Shown here piece by piece: positions 51,064 through 61,150 of a stretch of 64,000 bases of DNA. Source of the DNA: JALHVH01 sp963773685 (GTDB lineage: Bacteria; Acidobacteriota; Aminicenantia; Aminicenantales; Saccharicenantaceae); contig CAVZBY010000011.1 in NCBI GenBank assembly GCA_963773685.1, positions 868,001-932,000 of the forward strand, read 5' to 3'. Both the position numbers and the translations under genes were made by a program. Each line of letters starts with the position of its first letter. Position 1 is the first letter of the stretch. The notes under the pieces were generated by a model. The model saw only the letters and a list, made by a program, of their open reading frames with translations. It had not been told where the DNA came from and searched no databases.

Positions 51064-53831
51064 ATAAGAAAAGGCTCCCGATCGTCTTTCTCCTCGCCGC
51101 AACGCTCCTTGCTTCCGCCGCCGCCGTCGATAGCCCAGCCTCCGTCGCAAGCCGTGTCGACGCGCTCCTATATCGATTTCCGGCGCCCGGCGCCGCCGAG
51201 CGTGATGCCCTCGCCGCGGAGCTCCTGGGCCTGGGAATGGACGGGCTGCTCGAAGCTTTTCGGAGGCTTTCCGTGCCGGGCCCGGCGGATGACACGGCCG
51301 TCCGATACGCCGTCGACAGCGTGACGATCTATGCGAATCGGCCCGGCGCTCCCGAGAAGTCGCGCCAACTCTGCATCCGCGCCCTTCTCCACGCCCTCGA
51401 CAGGCAGGCCAACCCCGAGCTGAAGGCGTTCCTTATCGAGCAGATCCGCGTAGCTGGAAGGCCCGAAGCCGTCAAGCCGCTCGCAAAATATCTCTCCGAC
51501 AGCCGCCTCGCGGGCCCTGCCGCGAGGGCCTTGGGAGCCGCGCATACGCCCGAGGCCGAAGCCGCTTTGCTCGACTCTCTCCGTTCCCGGGCCCCGGGAG
51601 ACCGTCAAGCGATCATCAATGCTATTGGGTCCTTCCGGAGCCGCAAGGCCGCGATCGGCGTCCTGCCTTTTGCCGAGAGTCCGGACCCGGGCCTCAGGAC
51701 CGCAGCTCTTCGGGCACTGGCCGGCATCGGGGATCCGACCTCGGAAAAGGCCCTATCCTCGATTTCCGTCGCCTCTTCCGCCGCGGAGAGGAGCGAGGCC
51801 ATATCCAGGTATCTCCTCTATGCCCGAAGCCTGGCCGAATCCGGACATCGGATCGACGCCGCCCGCATCGCGAAAGCCATCCTTGAAAAGGCCCTCTCTC
51901 CCGTCGAGAGCCAGGTCCGTTGTCGGGCCCTTACGCTGCTCGTCGATATCGACGGCGGGAACGCAATGGATACCCTCCTGCATGCCGCAGACTCGCCCGA
52001 TGCGGATTTCCGCAATCATGCTCTCGGGCTCGCCGCGAAGATGCCCGGCTCCGACGTGACGGCTCTATGGATCGCCCGCGCCGTCGATATTGTTCCGGAA
52101 GGAAGGGCCGATATCATCGATATGCTCGGACGGCGCGGCGACGAAAGCGCCTTGCCCTTGATCGAGAAAGCCCTCGAGAGCCCGGACGCCAACGTGAGGC
52201 TGGCCGCGATCCCCGCCGCGGCGCGCCTCGGAGGGAAAGGGGCCCTCATGAAGCTGATGCCGCTCCTCCCGACGGCCGGAGAGGCCGAAGCCGAAGCCAT
52301 CGCCCAAGCCCTCTCTGGCATGCCGGCGAGCGATGTCGTGCCTCTGGCCGCCGCCGCTCTTCCAACGGCCTCGCCCCATGGCAAACAAGCCATGATCCGG
52401 CTCCTGGCCGCCAAAGAAGCGAGGGAAACGACGGAACTCATCCTGGCCGAGGCGCATAGCGACGACGCCGGCGTCCGTGAGGCGGCCATCAAGGCCCTCG
52501 AGCGGGTCGCCCGCGGAAACGATCTGCCTGCCCTGCTCGCCCTCCTTCAGACGGGTCCAACCCCCCCGGAGGTCCTGGCTCTCCAGAACGCTGTGGCCGC
52601 TGCCGCAAGCCGCGTCCCCAAAGGCGAAGACCGGGCATCGCTCGTCCTTGCCGCCCTGGCGGGAACGGCCGGGGAAGCCCGGGTCGATCTCATCAGGCCA
52701 TTGGCGAAGATCGGAGGGCCCGATGCTCTGCGCGCCGTCATCGCCGAGACGAAGGTCTCCGATCCGGTGCTCAAGACCGTCGCGGTCCACACCCTGGCCT
52801 CATGGACCGATGCGAGCGCCGCGGGAGAGCTCCTGAGCCTCGTCAGGTCGTCGGAGGACCGCAAGTACGCCTATCTGGCGCTACAAGGATACGTGCGGCT
52901 CGTCGAAGCCTCGGATATGTCCCCCGAGAAGAAGCTTGCCGGCCTTGTCGACGCCCTGGCGGCGGCCCGGACGATCGAGGAGAAAGGGCTTGTCGTCGCG
53001 GGACTTTCCGGGGTCAGGACGGAGGCCTCTTTACGGACCGCGGCCGGCTTCCTTTCGGACCCCGGCCTTCGCGGCAAGGCCGCCGAGGCCGCCGCACGCA
53101 TCGCCATGCCGACCCGCGACGATCCGGGTATGACCGGCGTCGCGCCGGCCCGCTTCCTGAAGAAGGCGGCGCCGTACATCGAGGAGAATGGACTTCGCGG
53201 CCAGGTCGAGCGCCGCGCGGCGGAGATCCTCGCCGCCGCCGGTTTCGTGCCGCTCTTCAACGGGGAGGACCTGCTCGGCTGGAGGGGCCTCGTCGAGGAC
53301 CCGGTCAAGCGGACGAAGATGACGCCGGCCGAGCTCATTGCGGCGGGCCGGATCGCCAACGAGGATGCCCGGGCACATTGGAAAGCGGCCGAAGGCGTCC
53401 TGACGTTCGACGGGCTGGGTCACAGCCTCTGCACCGTGAAGGATTACCGGGATTTCGAGCTGTTCGTGGACTGGAAGATCCGGCCTGACGGGGACAGCGG
53501 CATCTATCTCCGCGGCTCGCCTCAGGTCCAGATCTGGGACCCGGCCCGATGGCCGGAAGGATCGGGTGGGCTGTACAACAACAAGCTCGGCCCGGCCAAA
53601 CCCCTGGCGCCGGCGGACAATCCCGTCGGCTCGTGGAACACGTTCCATATCATCATGAGGGGCGAGCGGGTCACCGTCTATCTGAACGACACTCTCGTCG
53701 TCGACGACACGGTCCTCGAGAATTACTGGGAGCGCGACAAGCCCATTTACCCGGCCGGCGCGATCGAATTGCAGGCCCACACGACGCCGCTCGAATTCAA
53801 GGACATCTTCATCAGGGAACTCGCGGACTGA
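51060..53831 (+). CDS. Exported HEAT-repeat protein with C-terminal DUF1080 (3-keto-glycoside hydrolase-like) domain
   Basis: 923 residues. Signal peptide (MNKKRLPIVFLLAATLLASA), then a long helical HEAT-repeat array (about 80-720; repeated units such as PLIEKALESPDANVRLAAIPAAARLG). The C-terminal DUF1080 concanavalin-like domain (about 735-923) begins FVPLFNGEDLLGWRG and has FELFVDWKIRPDGDSGIYLRG and GGLYNNKLGPAKP. DUF1080 proteins hydrolyse 3-keto-glycosides in characterised systems. Overlaps the Gfo/Idh gene by 4 bases, so oxidation and cleavage are probably coupled. Confidence 0.9.
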   Translation: MNKKRLPIVFLLAATLLASAAAVDSPASVASRVDALLYRFPAPGAAERDALAAELLGLGMDGLLEAFRRLSVPGPADDTAVRYAVDSVTIYANRPGAPEKSRQLCIRALLHALDRQANPELKAFLIEQIRVAGRPEAVKPLAKYLSDSRLAGPAARALGAAHTPEAEAALLDSLRSRAPGDRQAIINAIGSFRSRKAAIGVLPFAESPDPGLRTAALRALAGIGDPTSEKALSSISVASSAAERSEAISRYLLYARSLAESGHRIDAARIAKAILEKALSPVESQVRCRALTLLVDIDGGNAMDTLLHAADSPDADFRNHALGLAAKMPGSDVTALWIARAVDIVPEGRADIIDMLGRRGDESALPLIEKALESPDANVRLAAIPAAARLGGKGALMKLMPLLPTAGEAEAEAIAQALSGMPASDVVPLAAAALPTASPHGKQAMIRLLAAKEARETTELILAEAHSDDAGVREAAIKALERVARGNDLPALLALLQTGPTPPEVLALQNAVAAAASRVPKGEDRASLVLAALAGTAGEARVDLIRPLAKIGGPDALRAVIAETKVSDPVLKTVAVHTLASWTDASAAGELLSLVRSSEDRKYAYLALQGYVRLVEASDMSPEKKLAGLVDALAAARTIEEKGLVVAGLSGVRTEASLRTAAGFLSDPGLRGKAAEAAARIAMPTRDDPGMTGVAPARFLKKAAPYIEENGLRGQVERRAAEILAAAGFVPLFNGEDLLGWRGLVEDPVKRTKMTPAELIAAGRIANEDARAHWKAAEGVLTFDGLGHSLCTVKDYRDFELFVDWKIRPDGDSGIYLRGSPQVQIWDPARWPEGSGGLYNNKLGPAKPLAPADNPVGSWNTFHIIMRGERVTVYLNDTLVVDDTVLENYWERDKPIYPAGAIELQAHTTPLEFKDIFIRELAD

Positions 53832-53882
53832 CCCCGCATCGCCCGGACCGGCTCCGGGTTATAATAGAGGAGGAGGTGGCCC

Positions 53883-54779
53883 ATGACAAGGATTTCGCCC
53901 CGTCCCGGAGTTCCCCGCCGTGAGGCGCGCATCGCGTTCGCCCTCCTCTTCGTCCTGTCCCTTCCGCCGGCGTTATCGGCCGCCGGGGCGAAGGACATCG
54001 TCTTCAAGACCGGCTGGAAGGACCGGGACATCATCGTCGACGGCAGGAACGACGACTGGCAGGGTGCCTTGGGCTATCTCGGCGATCCCGTGGTCGCCCT
54101 GGGGTTCCTCAACGACGCGTCCGGGATCTACGTCTGCATCGCCACCAACGTGCCCGCCCTCAGCGAGGGGCTCCTCCAAAGGGGAATGATCGTATGGATC
54201 GATCCCAGGGGCGGCAAGAAAAAAACCTTGGGCATCCGGCTGGCCCCGGCAGCCCCGCCCGGCGGCCCGGGCGATAAGCCGAAGGGCGGCCCTCCCGAAG
54301 GCCGGAACGAGCGCCCCGGCGAGCCGCCCGCGCCGTCGCCGGGAATCGTCCCCGGCGGCCCCCCGGCCTCCCCTTTCCGCCTGATGGTTCGTCTTCCGGG
54401 CCGGAATGATTGGGCCCCCATCGACGAGGCCGCGGGCGGGGTCGAGGCCGTGATCGAGGGATCGAGCGGGCTCGCCGTCTTCGAGATGATGCTCCCCTTG
54501 ACCGAGGGCCCCGGCGTCCCGGTAGCCCTCGGCGCGAAGCCCGGAGCCGCCGTCGCCATGAGCTTCGAGACGCCGAAACCGGAGCGGCCTGTGGCTCGGG
54601 CCGGCGGCCCCGGCGACGAACGCGCCGACCGGATGGGCGGTCGCGACTCGTTCGGCGGCCCCCCGGGAGACGTCCCGGGAATGCGGGGCGGCCGGGGACC
54701 GGGGGACATGGATCCGTTCAAGGAGGCCGAGGGCCTCAAGCTCCGGGTCGAGATGAAGCTCGCGAACCAGGTCAATTGA
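53883..54779 (+). CDS. Exported CBM9-like domain protein with low-complexity Gly/Pro regions
   Basis: 298-residue protein: signal peptide (ALLFVLSLPPALSAAG), then a domain starting KDREIIVDG-like (DRDIIVDGRNDDW) and IYVCIATN, resembling CBM9 or DOMON-type sugar- or haem-binding folds common in outer-membrane proteins. Two Gly/Pro/Arg-rich stretches (about 123-165 and 240-280) break it up. SD GGAGGAGG. It precedes the glycosyltransferase operon by 16 bases. Ligand unknown. Confidence 0.72.
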   Translation: MTRISPRPGVPRREARIAFALLFVLSLPPALSAAGAKDIVFKTGWKDRDIIVDGRNDDWQGALGYLGDPVVALGFLNDASGIYVCIATNVPALSEGLLQRGMIVWIDPRGGKKKTLGIRLAPAAPPGGPGDKPKGGPPEGRNERPGEPPAPSPGIVPGGPPASPFRLMVRLPGRNDWAPIDEAAGGVEAVIEGSSGLAVFEMMLPLTEGPGVPVALGAKPGAAVAMSFETPKPERPVARAGGPGDERADRMGGRDSFGGPPGDVPGMRGGRGPGDMDPFKEAEGLKLRVEMKLANQVN

Positions 54780-54795
54780 CAGCTCCCGTGGCCGC

Positions 54796-55761
54796 ATGAG
54801 TCCTTCCCGGGACGATCCCGCCCGCCTCCCATCGATCACCGTCGTGATCTCCACGCGGAACCGAGGGGACGCGGTCGCCGGGACCGTAGAGACGATCCTT
54901 CTCAACGATCACCCGGATTTCGAGGTTAGGATCATCGATCAGAGCGACGGGGCCGAGACCGGCGCCTCCCTCGAGCGGTTCCGGAACGATCCCCGCTTTT
55001 TCTACCTCAGGACGGCCTCCCGGGGCCTTTCCGCCGGGCGCAACCTCGGGATCGGGAGCGCGCGGAACGAGCTCGTCGCCATCACCGACGACGACTGCCG
55101 CGTGCCCGCCGATTGGCTCAGGCAGATGGCGCTCGCGTTCGATGCGGACCGACGGATCGGCGTCGTTTTCGGCAACGTCGATCCCGGGCCCCACGACTCC
55201 GGCCGGGGATTCGTTATGTCCTACAGGCGGAAGAGGCCCTTCCTGGCCCGGAGCATCCGGGACAAACACCGGCTTGAATGCCTCGCCGCCTGCATGGGAG
55301 TGAGGAAGAGCGTCTGGAAAGTCCTCGGCGGTTTCGACGAATCCCTAGGCGCCGGGGCGCCTTTCCCTTCGGCGGAAGAGATGGACTTCGCCATCCGGGC
55401 CTTGTCCGCCGGGTCCTATGTCTACGAAAGCCCGGCCTTCTCCGTTCTCCACCTGGGATTCCGCACCTGGGAACAAGGGCGGGTCCTGATCCCCGGATAC
55501 CTTTTCGGCATCGGGGCGGTCCTCGGAAAACACCTGAAGCGCCGGCCCGGGCCGATCCTCCTTCTTCTCTTTCACTTGGGCGGACGATGGTCCTTCGGCC
55601 GTCCGGGAGTCGACTTCGGCCGGGTCCCCCCGAAGTGGCCGAGGCTTCGCGCGTTCGTGAAAGGGCTGGTTTCCGGAGCCTTCCTTCCCGTGGATCCCGT
55701 CACCGGGCATTTCGCGCATCGGGGCGTGGGGGAAACGCAACCCCCGGGTGCGATCCTGTGA
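54796..55761 (+). CDS. Glycosyltransferase family 2 protein (1)
   Basis: 321-residue GT-A enzyme: N-terminal TVVISTRNRGDAVAGTVETIL, LSAGRNLGIGSARNE and the metal-binding ITDDDCRVP, later GGFDESLGAGAPFPSAEEMDF. Transfers a sugar from a nucleotide donor on the cytoplasmic side. First of seven genes with 4-base overlaps that end in an ABC exporter. Confidence 0.9.
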   Translation: MSPSRDDPARLPSITVVISTRNRGDAVAGTVETILLNDHPDFEVRIIDQSDGAETGASLERFRNDPRFFYLRTASRGLSAGRNLGIGSARNELVAITDDDCRVPADWLRQMALAFDADRRIGVVFGNVDPGPHDSGRGFVMSYRRKRPFLARSIRDKHRLECLAACMGVRKSVWKVLGGFDESLGAGAPFPSAEEMDFAIRALSAGSYVYESPAFSVLHLGFRTWEQGRVLIPGYLFGIGAVLGKHLKRRPGPILLLLFHLGGRWSFGRPGVDFGRVPPKWPRLRAFVKGLVSGAFLPVDPVTGHFAHRGVGETQPPGAIL

Positions 55762-56897
55762 GAGTCTCCATGTTTTCTCTGGCGGATGTCCGCAGCCCTT
55801 ACGGGAGCACGGCACGGCCCTCTCTGCTCGGCAAGCATCTGGCCCTCAAGGGGGTCGACCTTCTCCATGTCTGCGAGGAACTGCCCGGCTCCGCGGAAGG
55901 CGTGGAGGTCGTTTCCCGCCGGGATCACGCGGGCCGGACCGGAGCCGAAGAGTTCCAATGGCTTCGGGAGCGGTGTCGCGGGTTCGCTCCCGACCTGATC
56001 TATTCCCATCAGGTCCATTCGGCGGGGACGGGGCTGAGGATCAGCCGGGCATTGAAAAGGCCCCATATCTTTGACGCCCACAGCTCCCTAGCCCACGAGT
56101 TGCGGACGTTCACCGGCCTGCCCCTGAAGGAAAAGATCTGCCGGATCGCTTCCGAATCGGTGGCGATGAAGTTTTCCGATCTCGTCATCGTTCCCTCGTC
56201 GGAGCTCAAGGACTATATCGTCCGGAAATACCTTCTCAGCCCGGGCAGGATCCGCATCGTGAAGAACGGCGTGGAGACGGACGCTTTCAAGCCCGCCCCG
56301 CCCGATCCCTCCTTGAGGGAGGGCCTGGGGATCCCCCGGGACGCCGTCCTGGTCCTCTTCACGAATCCCCGATTGGCAACCTTCCCGTCGAACGAAATGG
56401 CCCTGCGCATGTTGTTCCGAGCCATCCCGGGCATCGAGAGACTGGTCCCCTCGGTCAGGTTCCTCATCCTCGGCGGGGGGCCGGAATTGAAGGGCCCTTC
56501 ATCCAACATGATCTATTCGGGCTACGTGAAGGATCTCCCGTCCTACCTGAATCTGGCGGATATCTGCATCGCTCCCTATCCCCCCGAGGCCGTCTGCGGA
56601 GGGACAAGGGACAAGGTCTGCGAATACCTGGCTTGCGGAAAACCCATCGTCGCCACCCGAGAGGCGATGAGGGGATTCGACGATGCCCTGCCGGGCGAGC
56701 ACTACCTGCTGGCCGAGGATGAACATGATCTCGCAGAGAAGATCCGGGATTGCGTTCGGCGGCCGGAGGAGGCCGTGCGGATCGGACGGAACGCCCGGGC
56801 GCTTTCCGAACGCTATGATTGGAGCCGGCTGGCCGGGAAGCTGTTGGGACTGTTCGAGGAGGCCGGACAGGCGTGGAACGCCCGGCATCTCTCATGA
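55758..56897 (+). CDS. Glycosyltransferase family 4 protein (1)
   Basis: 379-residue GT-B enzyme. The N-terminal half has PDLIYSHQVHSAGTGLRISR and PHIFDAHSSLAHE; the C-terminal half has RIRIVKNGVETDAFKP, RFLILGGGPELKG and the EX7E-like region PPEAVCGGTRDKVCEYLACGKPI. Start is a GTG at 55758 overlapping the previous stop; the ATG four codons later is an alternative. Confidence 0.9.
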   Translation: MRVSMFSLADVRSPYGSTARPSLLGKHLALKGVDLLHVCEELPGSAEGVEVVSRRDHAGRTGAEEFQWLRERCRGFAPDLIYSHQVHSAGTGLRISRALKRPHIFDAHSSLAHELRTFTGLPLKEKICRIASESVAMKFSDLVIVPSSELKDYIVRKYLLSPGRIRIVKNGVETDAFKPAPPDPSLREGLGIPRDAVLVLFTNPRLATFPSNEMALRMLFRAIPGIERLVPSVRFLILGGGPELKGPSSNMIYSGYVKDLPSYLNLADICIAPYPPEAVCGGTRDKVCEYLACGKPIVATREAMRGFDDALPGEHYLLAEDEHDLAEKIRDCVRRPEEAVRIGRNARALSERYDWSRLAGKLLGLFEEAGQAWNARHLS

Positions 56898-57868
56898 CCC
56901 CGGCCCTTTCCGTCGTCATCTGTACCCTGAATCAGGTGGACTATCTCCGGAAGGCCCTGGGAAGCCTTGCCGGGCAAACCCTGCCCCAGGCGGAGCACGA
57001 AGTCATCGTGGTCGACAACGGCTCCACGGACGTTACGAAACAGACCGTCGCCTCGTTCGCGGGCATCGAGAACCTGCGATATGTTTATGATCCCGTCCCG
57101 GGACTTTCGCGCGCGCGGAACCTGGGCTGGCAGGAGGCCCGCGGCCGATATGTCGCTTATCTCGATGATGACGCCGTGGCCAGCCCGAAGTGGCTGGAAA
57201 GGATCCTTTTCCGGTTCGAGACCCTTCAGCCGCGACCGGCCGGCGTGGGAGGCCGGATCCTCCCGATCTGGGAAGCGGAGAAGCCGGCCTGGCTCGGGAA
57301 GGAGCTCGAGCCTTATCTTGGCATCATCGATTGGCCGGTTTGTCCCATGATCCTCGATGAGAGCCGCTTCTACCTGGCGGGAGCCAACGTGGGCTACCAG
57401 CGGCGCGCCCTCCGGGAGAGCGGCGGGTTTCCGACGGACCTGGGAAGAAAAGGTCCTCTTCTGCTATCCAATGAGGAGCTCTGGATGCAACGCCTTTTGA
57501 TGAGCCGGGGCGGGGCCCTCTGGTACGATCCGGAGATCCTCGTGCATCACCACATCAAGGCCGAACGCCTGACCCCGGCCTGGTTTTATGAGAGGTTCTT
57601 CTGGCAAGGGGTCTCCGATGCCCTCCTCGAAGACCGGCTGGCAAGACAGGGCGTGCCGAAAAGATACCGCCCCCGCCGGTCCTGGCACGATCTGTCCGGG
57701 ACGGCCCGGGATTCCATCCGGTTCCTTGCCGCCCGTCTTGCCGGGAACGGGAAAATCGTTCCCCGCTGTCGGCTCCATGAACGGATGGGCCGGATGCTCC
57801 AGGGTCTTCGCCTCACTTTCCCCGGCTCGAGATCCCCGGCTTCTCTCCGCGGCTCGCAGGAACCATGA
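56894..57868 (+). CDS. Glycosyltransferase family 2 protein (2)
   Basis: 324-residue GT-A enzyme: LSVVICTLNQVDYLRKALGSL, VIVVDNGSTD, LSRARNLGWQEARG and AYLDDDAVASP. The acceptor half has FYLAGANVGYQRRALRESGGF and NEELWMQRLLMSRGG. ATG at 56894 overlaps the upstream stop. Acceptor sugar unknown. Confidence 0.92.
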   Translation: MTPALSVVICTLNQVDYLRKALGSLAGQTLPQAEHEVIVVDNGSTDVTKQTVASFAGIENLRYVYDPVPGLSRARNLGWQEARGRYVAYLDDDAVASPKWLERILFRFETLQPRPAGVGGRILPIWEAEKPAWLGKELEPYLGIIDWPVCPMILDESRFYLAGANVGYQRRALRESGGFPTDLGRKGPLLLSNEELWMQRLLMSRGGALWYDPEILVHHHIKAERLTPAWFYERFFWQGVSDALLEDRLARQGVPKRYRPRRSWHDLSGTARDSIRFLAARLAGNGKIVPRCRLHERMGRMLQGLRLTFPGSRSPASLRGSQEP

Positions 57869-59151
57869 ATATCCTCTATGTGAAAAGGGCCTACAACACC
57901 CGCCTCCATACGCAGGTCCGCGCTCTTGCGAACCGGGGACATTTCATCGCTCTCCTGCTCGAGGCTCCGATCGAAGCCGGCTACAACGGCCCCGGCCAGT
58001 GGGATGATCGGGAGATCCGGTCCCGATTTCCCGTGATCTATACGTCCCCCCCGACCGGCTTCGCCCCGCGCTCATTCGGAGCACGACTCGTCGCGAAGGC
58101 GCATGACCGGTTGGGGAAGTTGAGGCGGGGCCGGGGTACGCTCGGACCCGGGGAGGAGAGTCGATTCCTGAGGACGATGGATCATGCCCTTGCGAAGTAC
58201 CGGGTCGATCTTGTCCTTTCCGGCAATGACGCGATCCCGGACGAAGACCGGCGGACGCGTCTTGTCCTCGATCGGATCGGGGGAAAGATCCCCATCGTGT
58301 ACGATTGCCAGGATATCCTGTCGGATTGCTTCCTGGGGGACCGTCATGTCGAAGAGAACGAGCGCGCGGCCCACGAAGGAGCGGACGGGGTCATCCACAC
58401 CAATCCTCTCGCTCTGGGTTGGGCGGCCTCTCGATATCGCCTCCAGAAAGGATACGCCTTCCCCAATTACGCGAGCGGCGCCTTTTTCGCGGAGAAACAG
58501 GCTAAGTTGTCCGGCCGGGACGGCCGAATCCATCTCGTTTATTGCGGAGGGGTCCAACGGACTCCTCCCGGGGACGAATTTCCTTATGCCCGGGATATGA
58601 AAAAGAAGTTCGCGGAGATCGCCGCCTTGGGCCATCCGCTCCATCTTCATCTCGGACTGTATCCCGGAAGTCCGATCCGGGAATACTATCGGGAATTGGA
58701 GAATCGCCCGAACATCCGGATCCATCCTTACCTGCCCTTCCGGCAGATGATGCGGACCCTTTCCCGCTACGACGTCGGGCTCTTTCCCCTCGACCTGAGC
58801 CATCTGGACCGCAGGATCGAGGCGGAGGGGCCCGGGGTCCTCGACGCCTCCCGCTTTTCGAGGATCGATACATCGAAACAGTACGAATACACCCTGGCCG
58901 GATTGCCTCTGCTGACCGTGCCCGTGCGTTGGGTCACGGACTGGCTGACGGAAAACCGTTTCGGAACGTCCTTCGCGACCGTAGAAGACCTGGGGAAGAT
59001 ACTGGAAGGCGACCGGCTGGGAGGCTACGCCGACAGCGTGAACGGAACGGCCGCCCGTTTTGCCATCGAAAACCGGATCGGCGGATTGGAGCGCTTCCTG
59101 TCGGATGTTCTCGGGAAACACGGCTCAGCGGACTCGGGAGAAGAGCCTTGA
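57865..59151 (+). CDS. Glycosyltransferase, GT-B fold (GT4-like)
   Basis: 428-residue protein: MNILYVKRAYNTRLHTQVRAL at the start, IVYDCQDILSD in the middle, and a C-terminal half with HLHLGLYPGSPIREYYRELE, IRIHPYLPFRQMMRTLSRYDVGLFPL and SKQYEYTLAGLPLLTVPV, matching a GT1/GT4 nucleotide-sugar domain. More divergent than the other GT4 genes here. Confidence 0.82.
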   Translation: MNILYVKRAYNTRLHTQVRALANRGHFIALLLEAPIEAGYNGPGQWDDREIRSRFPVIYTSPPTGFAPRSFGARLVAKAHDRLGKLRRGRGTLGPGEESRFLRTMDHALAKYRVDLVLSGNDAIPDEDRRTRLVLDRIGGKIPIVYDCQDILSDCFLGDRHVEENERAAHEGADGVIHTNPLALGWAASRYRLQKGYAFPNYASGAFFAEKQAKLSGRDGRIHLVYCGGVQRTPPGDEFPYARDMKKKFAEIAALGHPLHLHLGLYPGSPIREYYRELENRPNIRIHPYLPFRQMMRTLSRYDVGLFPLDLSHLDRRIEAEGPGVLDASRFSRIDTSKQYEYTLAGLPLLTVPVRWVTDWLTENRFGTSFATVEDLGKILEGDRLGGYADSVNGTAARFAIENRIGGLERFLSDVLGKHGSADSGEEP

Positions 59152-60329
59152 GCGGACTTCGCATCCTCATGGTCTCTCCGACGCCGACCCATCCCCAGGA
59201 TGCCGGCAACCGGGCCCGTATCTTCCGGCTGGCCGAGGAGTTCCGAAGCCTCGGAAACGAGCCCTTCTTCCTTTATTATGAAACGGAACCGGCGGACCTC
59301 GATGCCATGCGGGCCTATTGGGGAGAGAATCTGGTCATCCAGCCCAGCCGGGGCAGGGCGCCGGGCTCTCCGAGAACCCGGTTCGAAGAGGCGCTCCGGA
59401 GGACCCGCCCGGGACGGCTCCTTCCCGCCCGGGGCCCGAGCGGGGTGGACGATTGGTACGTCCCCGGCCTCGGCAAAACGGCCCTCCGTCTCCATGCTCG
59501 CGAGAATTTCCAGGTGGCCTGGATCGAATATGTCTTTCTCTCGAAGACCCTCGACGTTTTCGATTCGTCCGTTCTCAAGGTCATCGACACCCACGACGTC
59601 TTTTCCCGCCGCTTCGAGATGATGACCGCCCGGGGGATCGGGCGCGAATGGTTCGCCACGACTCCCGAGATGGAAAGAAAAGGGCTGGCCCGGGCCGACA
59701 GGGTCGTCGCGATCCAGGACAGGGATGCCGATTTCTTCCGGAGCCTGGGTTTGCCGCGGGTGGAGACGATCGGCCACTTCGTCGCGCCTCGGCCTTCGCG
59801 GGACCGCCCGCCGCGAAACGGGATCCTCTTCATCGCGTCGGACAATTCCATCAACCTCAAGGCTTGGGAATCATTCACGGGCGAGGTCCTTGGGCGGATC
59901 GAGGAGCGGCTTCCGGGCACGTCGATCCGGGTGGCCGGCAGGATCTGCCGGAGGATCCCCGAGAGTTCCCGATACGAAAAGATCGGCGAGGTCGAGGACC
60001 TCGACGCCCTTTACGCGTCCGCATCTCTCGCTGTGAACCCCGCCGTCTGGGGGACGGGACTGAAGATCAAAACGCTCGAACCCCTCGCCTTCGGCCGGCC
60101 CGTTGTCACCACGCCCGTGGGGATCCTTGGCCTCGAAGCCGCCGAGGACCGGGGCGTTCTGGTCGGACGGACCCCGGGGGAATTCCTGAACCATATCGAG
60201 CGGCTGTTGACCCGGCCCCTTTTCTGGGACGAGCAGAGGAGGTCGGGCCAGGCTTTTCTGACCGATTATCTCCAACGCAACCGCCGGCGTCTATCCGGCC
60301 TGATGGCCCATTCCGTACGAAAGGAATAG
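59148..60329 (+). CDS. Glycosyltransferase family 4 protein (2)
   Basis: 393-residue GT-B enzyme: LRILMVSPTPTHPQDAGNRAR, KVIDTHDVFSRRFE, ILFIASDNSINLKAWESF, and VNPAVWGTGLKIKTLEPLAFG as donor-binding region. The start is a TTG at 59148 overlapping the preceding stop (an ATG lies at 59169). Last transferase before the exporter. Confidence 0.88.
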   Translation: MSGLRILMVSPTPTHPQDAGNRARIFRLAEEFRSLGNEPFFLYYETEPADLDAMRAYWGENLVIQPSRGRAPGSPRTRFEEALRRTRPGRLLPARGPSGVDDWYVPGLGKTALRLHARENFQVAWIEYVFLSKTLDVFDSSVLKVIDTHDVFSRRFEMMTARGIGREWFATTPEMERKGLARADRVVAIQDRDADFFRSLGLPRVETIGHFVAPRPSRDRPPRNGILFIASDNSINLKAWESFTGEVLGRIEERLPGTSIRVAGRICRRIPESSRYEKIGEVEDLDALYASASLAVNPAVWGTGLKIKTLEPLAFGRPVVTTPVGILGLEAAEDRGVLVGRTPGEFLNHIERLLTRPLFWDEQRRSGQAFLTDYLQRNRRRLSGLMAHSVRKE

Positions 60330-60333
60330 AGAC

Positions 60334-61140
60334 ATGACGGACACGAGCGATCTCAATCTCTTTCGGCACCTCGGCCTCCTCGCCCGGCACCACGAATTGC
60401 TGTTCCAGATGATGCGCCGGGAGCTCTCCTCCCGTTACCGCCAGACCTTCCTGGGGATCGCCTGGGCTTTCATCAAGCCGGCGGCGACCGTGGTCATCTT
60501 CACCTTCGTCTTCTCCGGCCTGGCGAAGATCCCCAGCGATCGCATCCCCTACCCTCTGTTCCTCATGGCCGGACTCCTCCCTTGGACCCTGTTCAGCACT
60601 GCCGTCGCCTCGGGAGTTTCCAGCCTGACGGGCCAATCGAACCTGGTCGCCAAGATCTATTTTCCCCGCGAGATCCTCCCCTTCGCCTCCGTGGCGGCCA
60701 GCGCCCTGGATTCCTTCATCGCCCTCCTCTTTCTCATCGGCCTGATGATCCATTTCGGGGTCGGACTGACCTGGAACGTCCTTTACGCCGTCCCCGTTCT
60801 CATGATCGAGATCCTTCTGATCCTCGGGGTAACCCTCTTCTTCTCCCTGGCGAACGTCTGGTACCGGGACGCCGCGCACGCGGCCGGGTTACTGCTTCAG
60901 CTCTGGATGTATCTGACCCCCGTTCTCTATCCCCTGGATCTGGTCCCCGGAACCGCCCGGTGGATGATGGGCCTCAACCCGATGGCCGGCATCGTCGAGG
61001 GCTTTCGTTCCGCTGTGATCATGGGAGCCCCGCCGGAGCCGGGCCTGTTGGCATGGTCCTTCGGCGCGAGCCTTATCATCTTCCTCGCCGGCTACGGCGT
61101 TTTCAAACACTTCGAATTCCGCCTGGCCGACGTGATATGA
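60334..61140 (+). CDS. wzm: ABC-2 type polysaccharide export permease (Wzm-like)
   Basis: 268-residue membrane protein with six spans. Start LLARHHELLFQMMRRELSSRYRQTFLGIAWAFIKP is the ABC-2 polysaccharide export pattern, followed by LFLMAGLLPWTLFSTAV and NLVAKIYFPREILPFAS. The end is ADVI. Pairs with the Wzt-like ATPase downstream (10-base gap) to export a lipid-linked glycan across the inner membrane. Confidence 0.95.
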   Translation: MTDTSDLNLFRHLGLLARHHELLFQMMRRELSSRYRQTFLGIAWAFIKPAATVVIFTFVFSGLAKIPSDRIPYPLFLMAGLLPWTLFSTAVASGVSSLTGQSNLVAKIYFPREILPFASVAASALDSFIALLFLIGLMIHFGVGLTWNVLYAVPVLMIEILLILGVTLFFSLANVWYRDAAHAAGLLLQLWMYLTPVLYPLDLVPGTARWMMGLNPMAGIVEGFRSAVIMGAPPEPGLLAWSFGASLIIFLAGYGVFKHFEFRLADVI

Positions 61141-61150
61141 GGTCCGAAGA

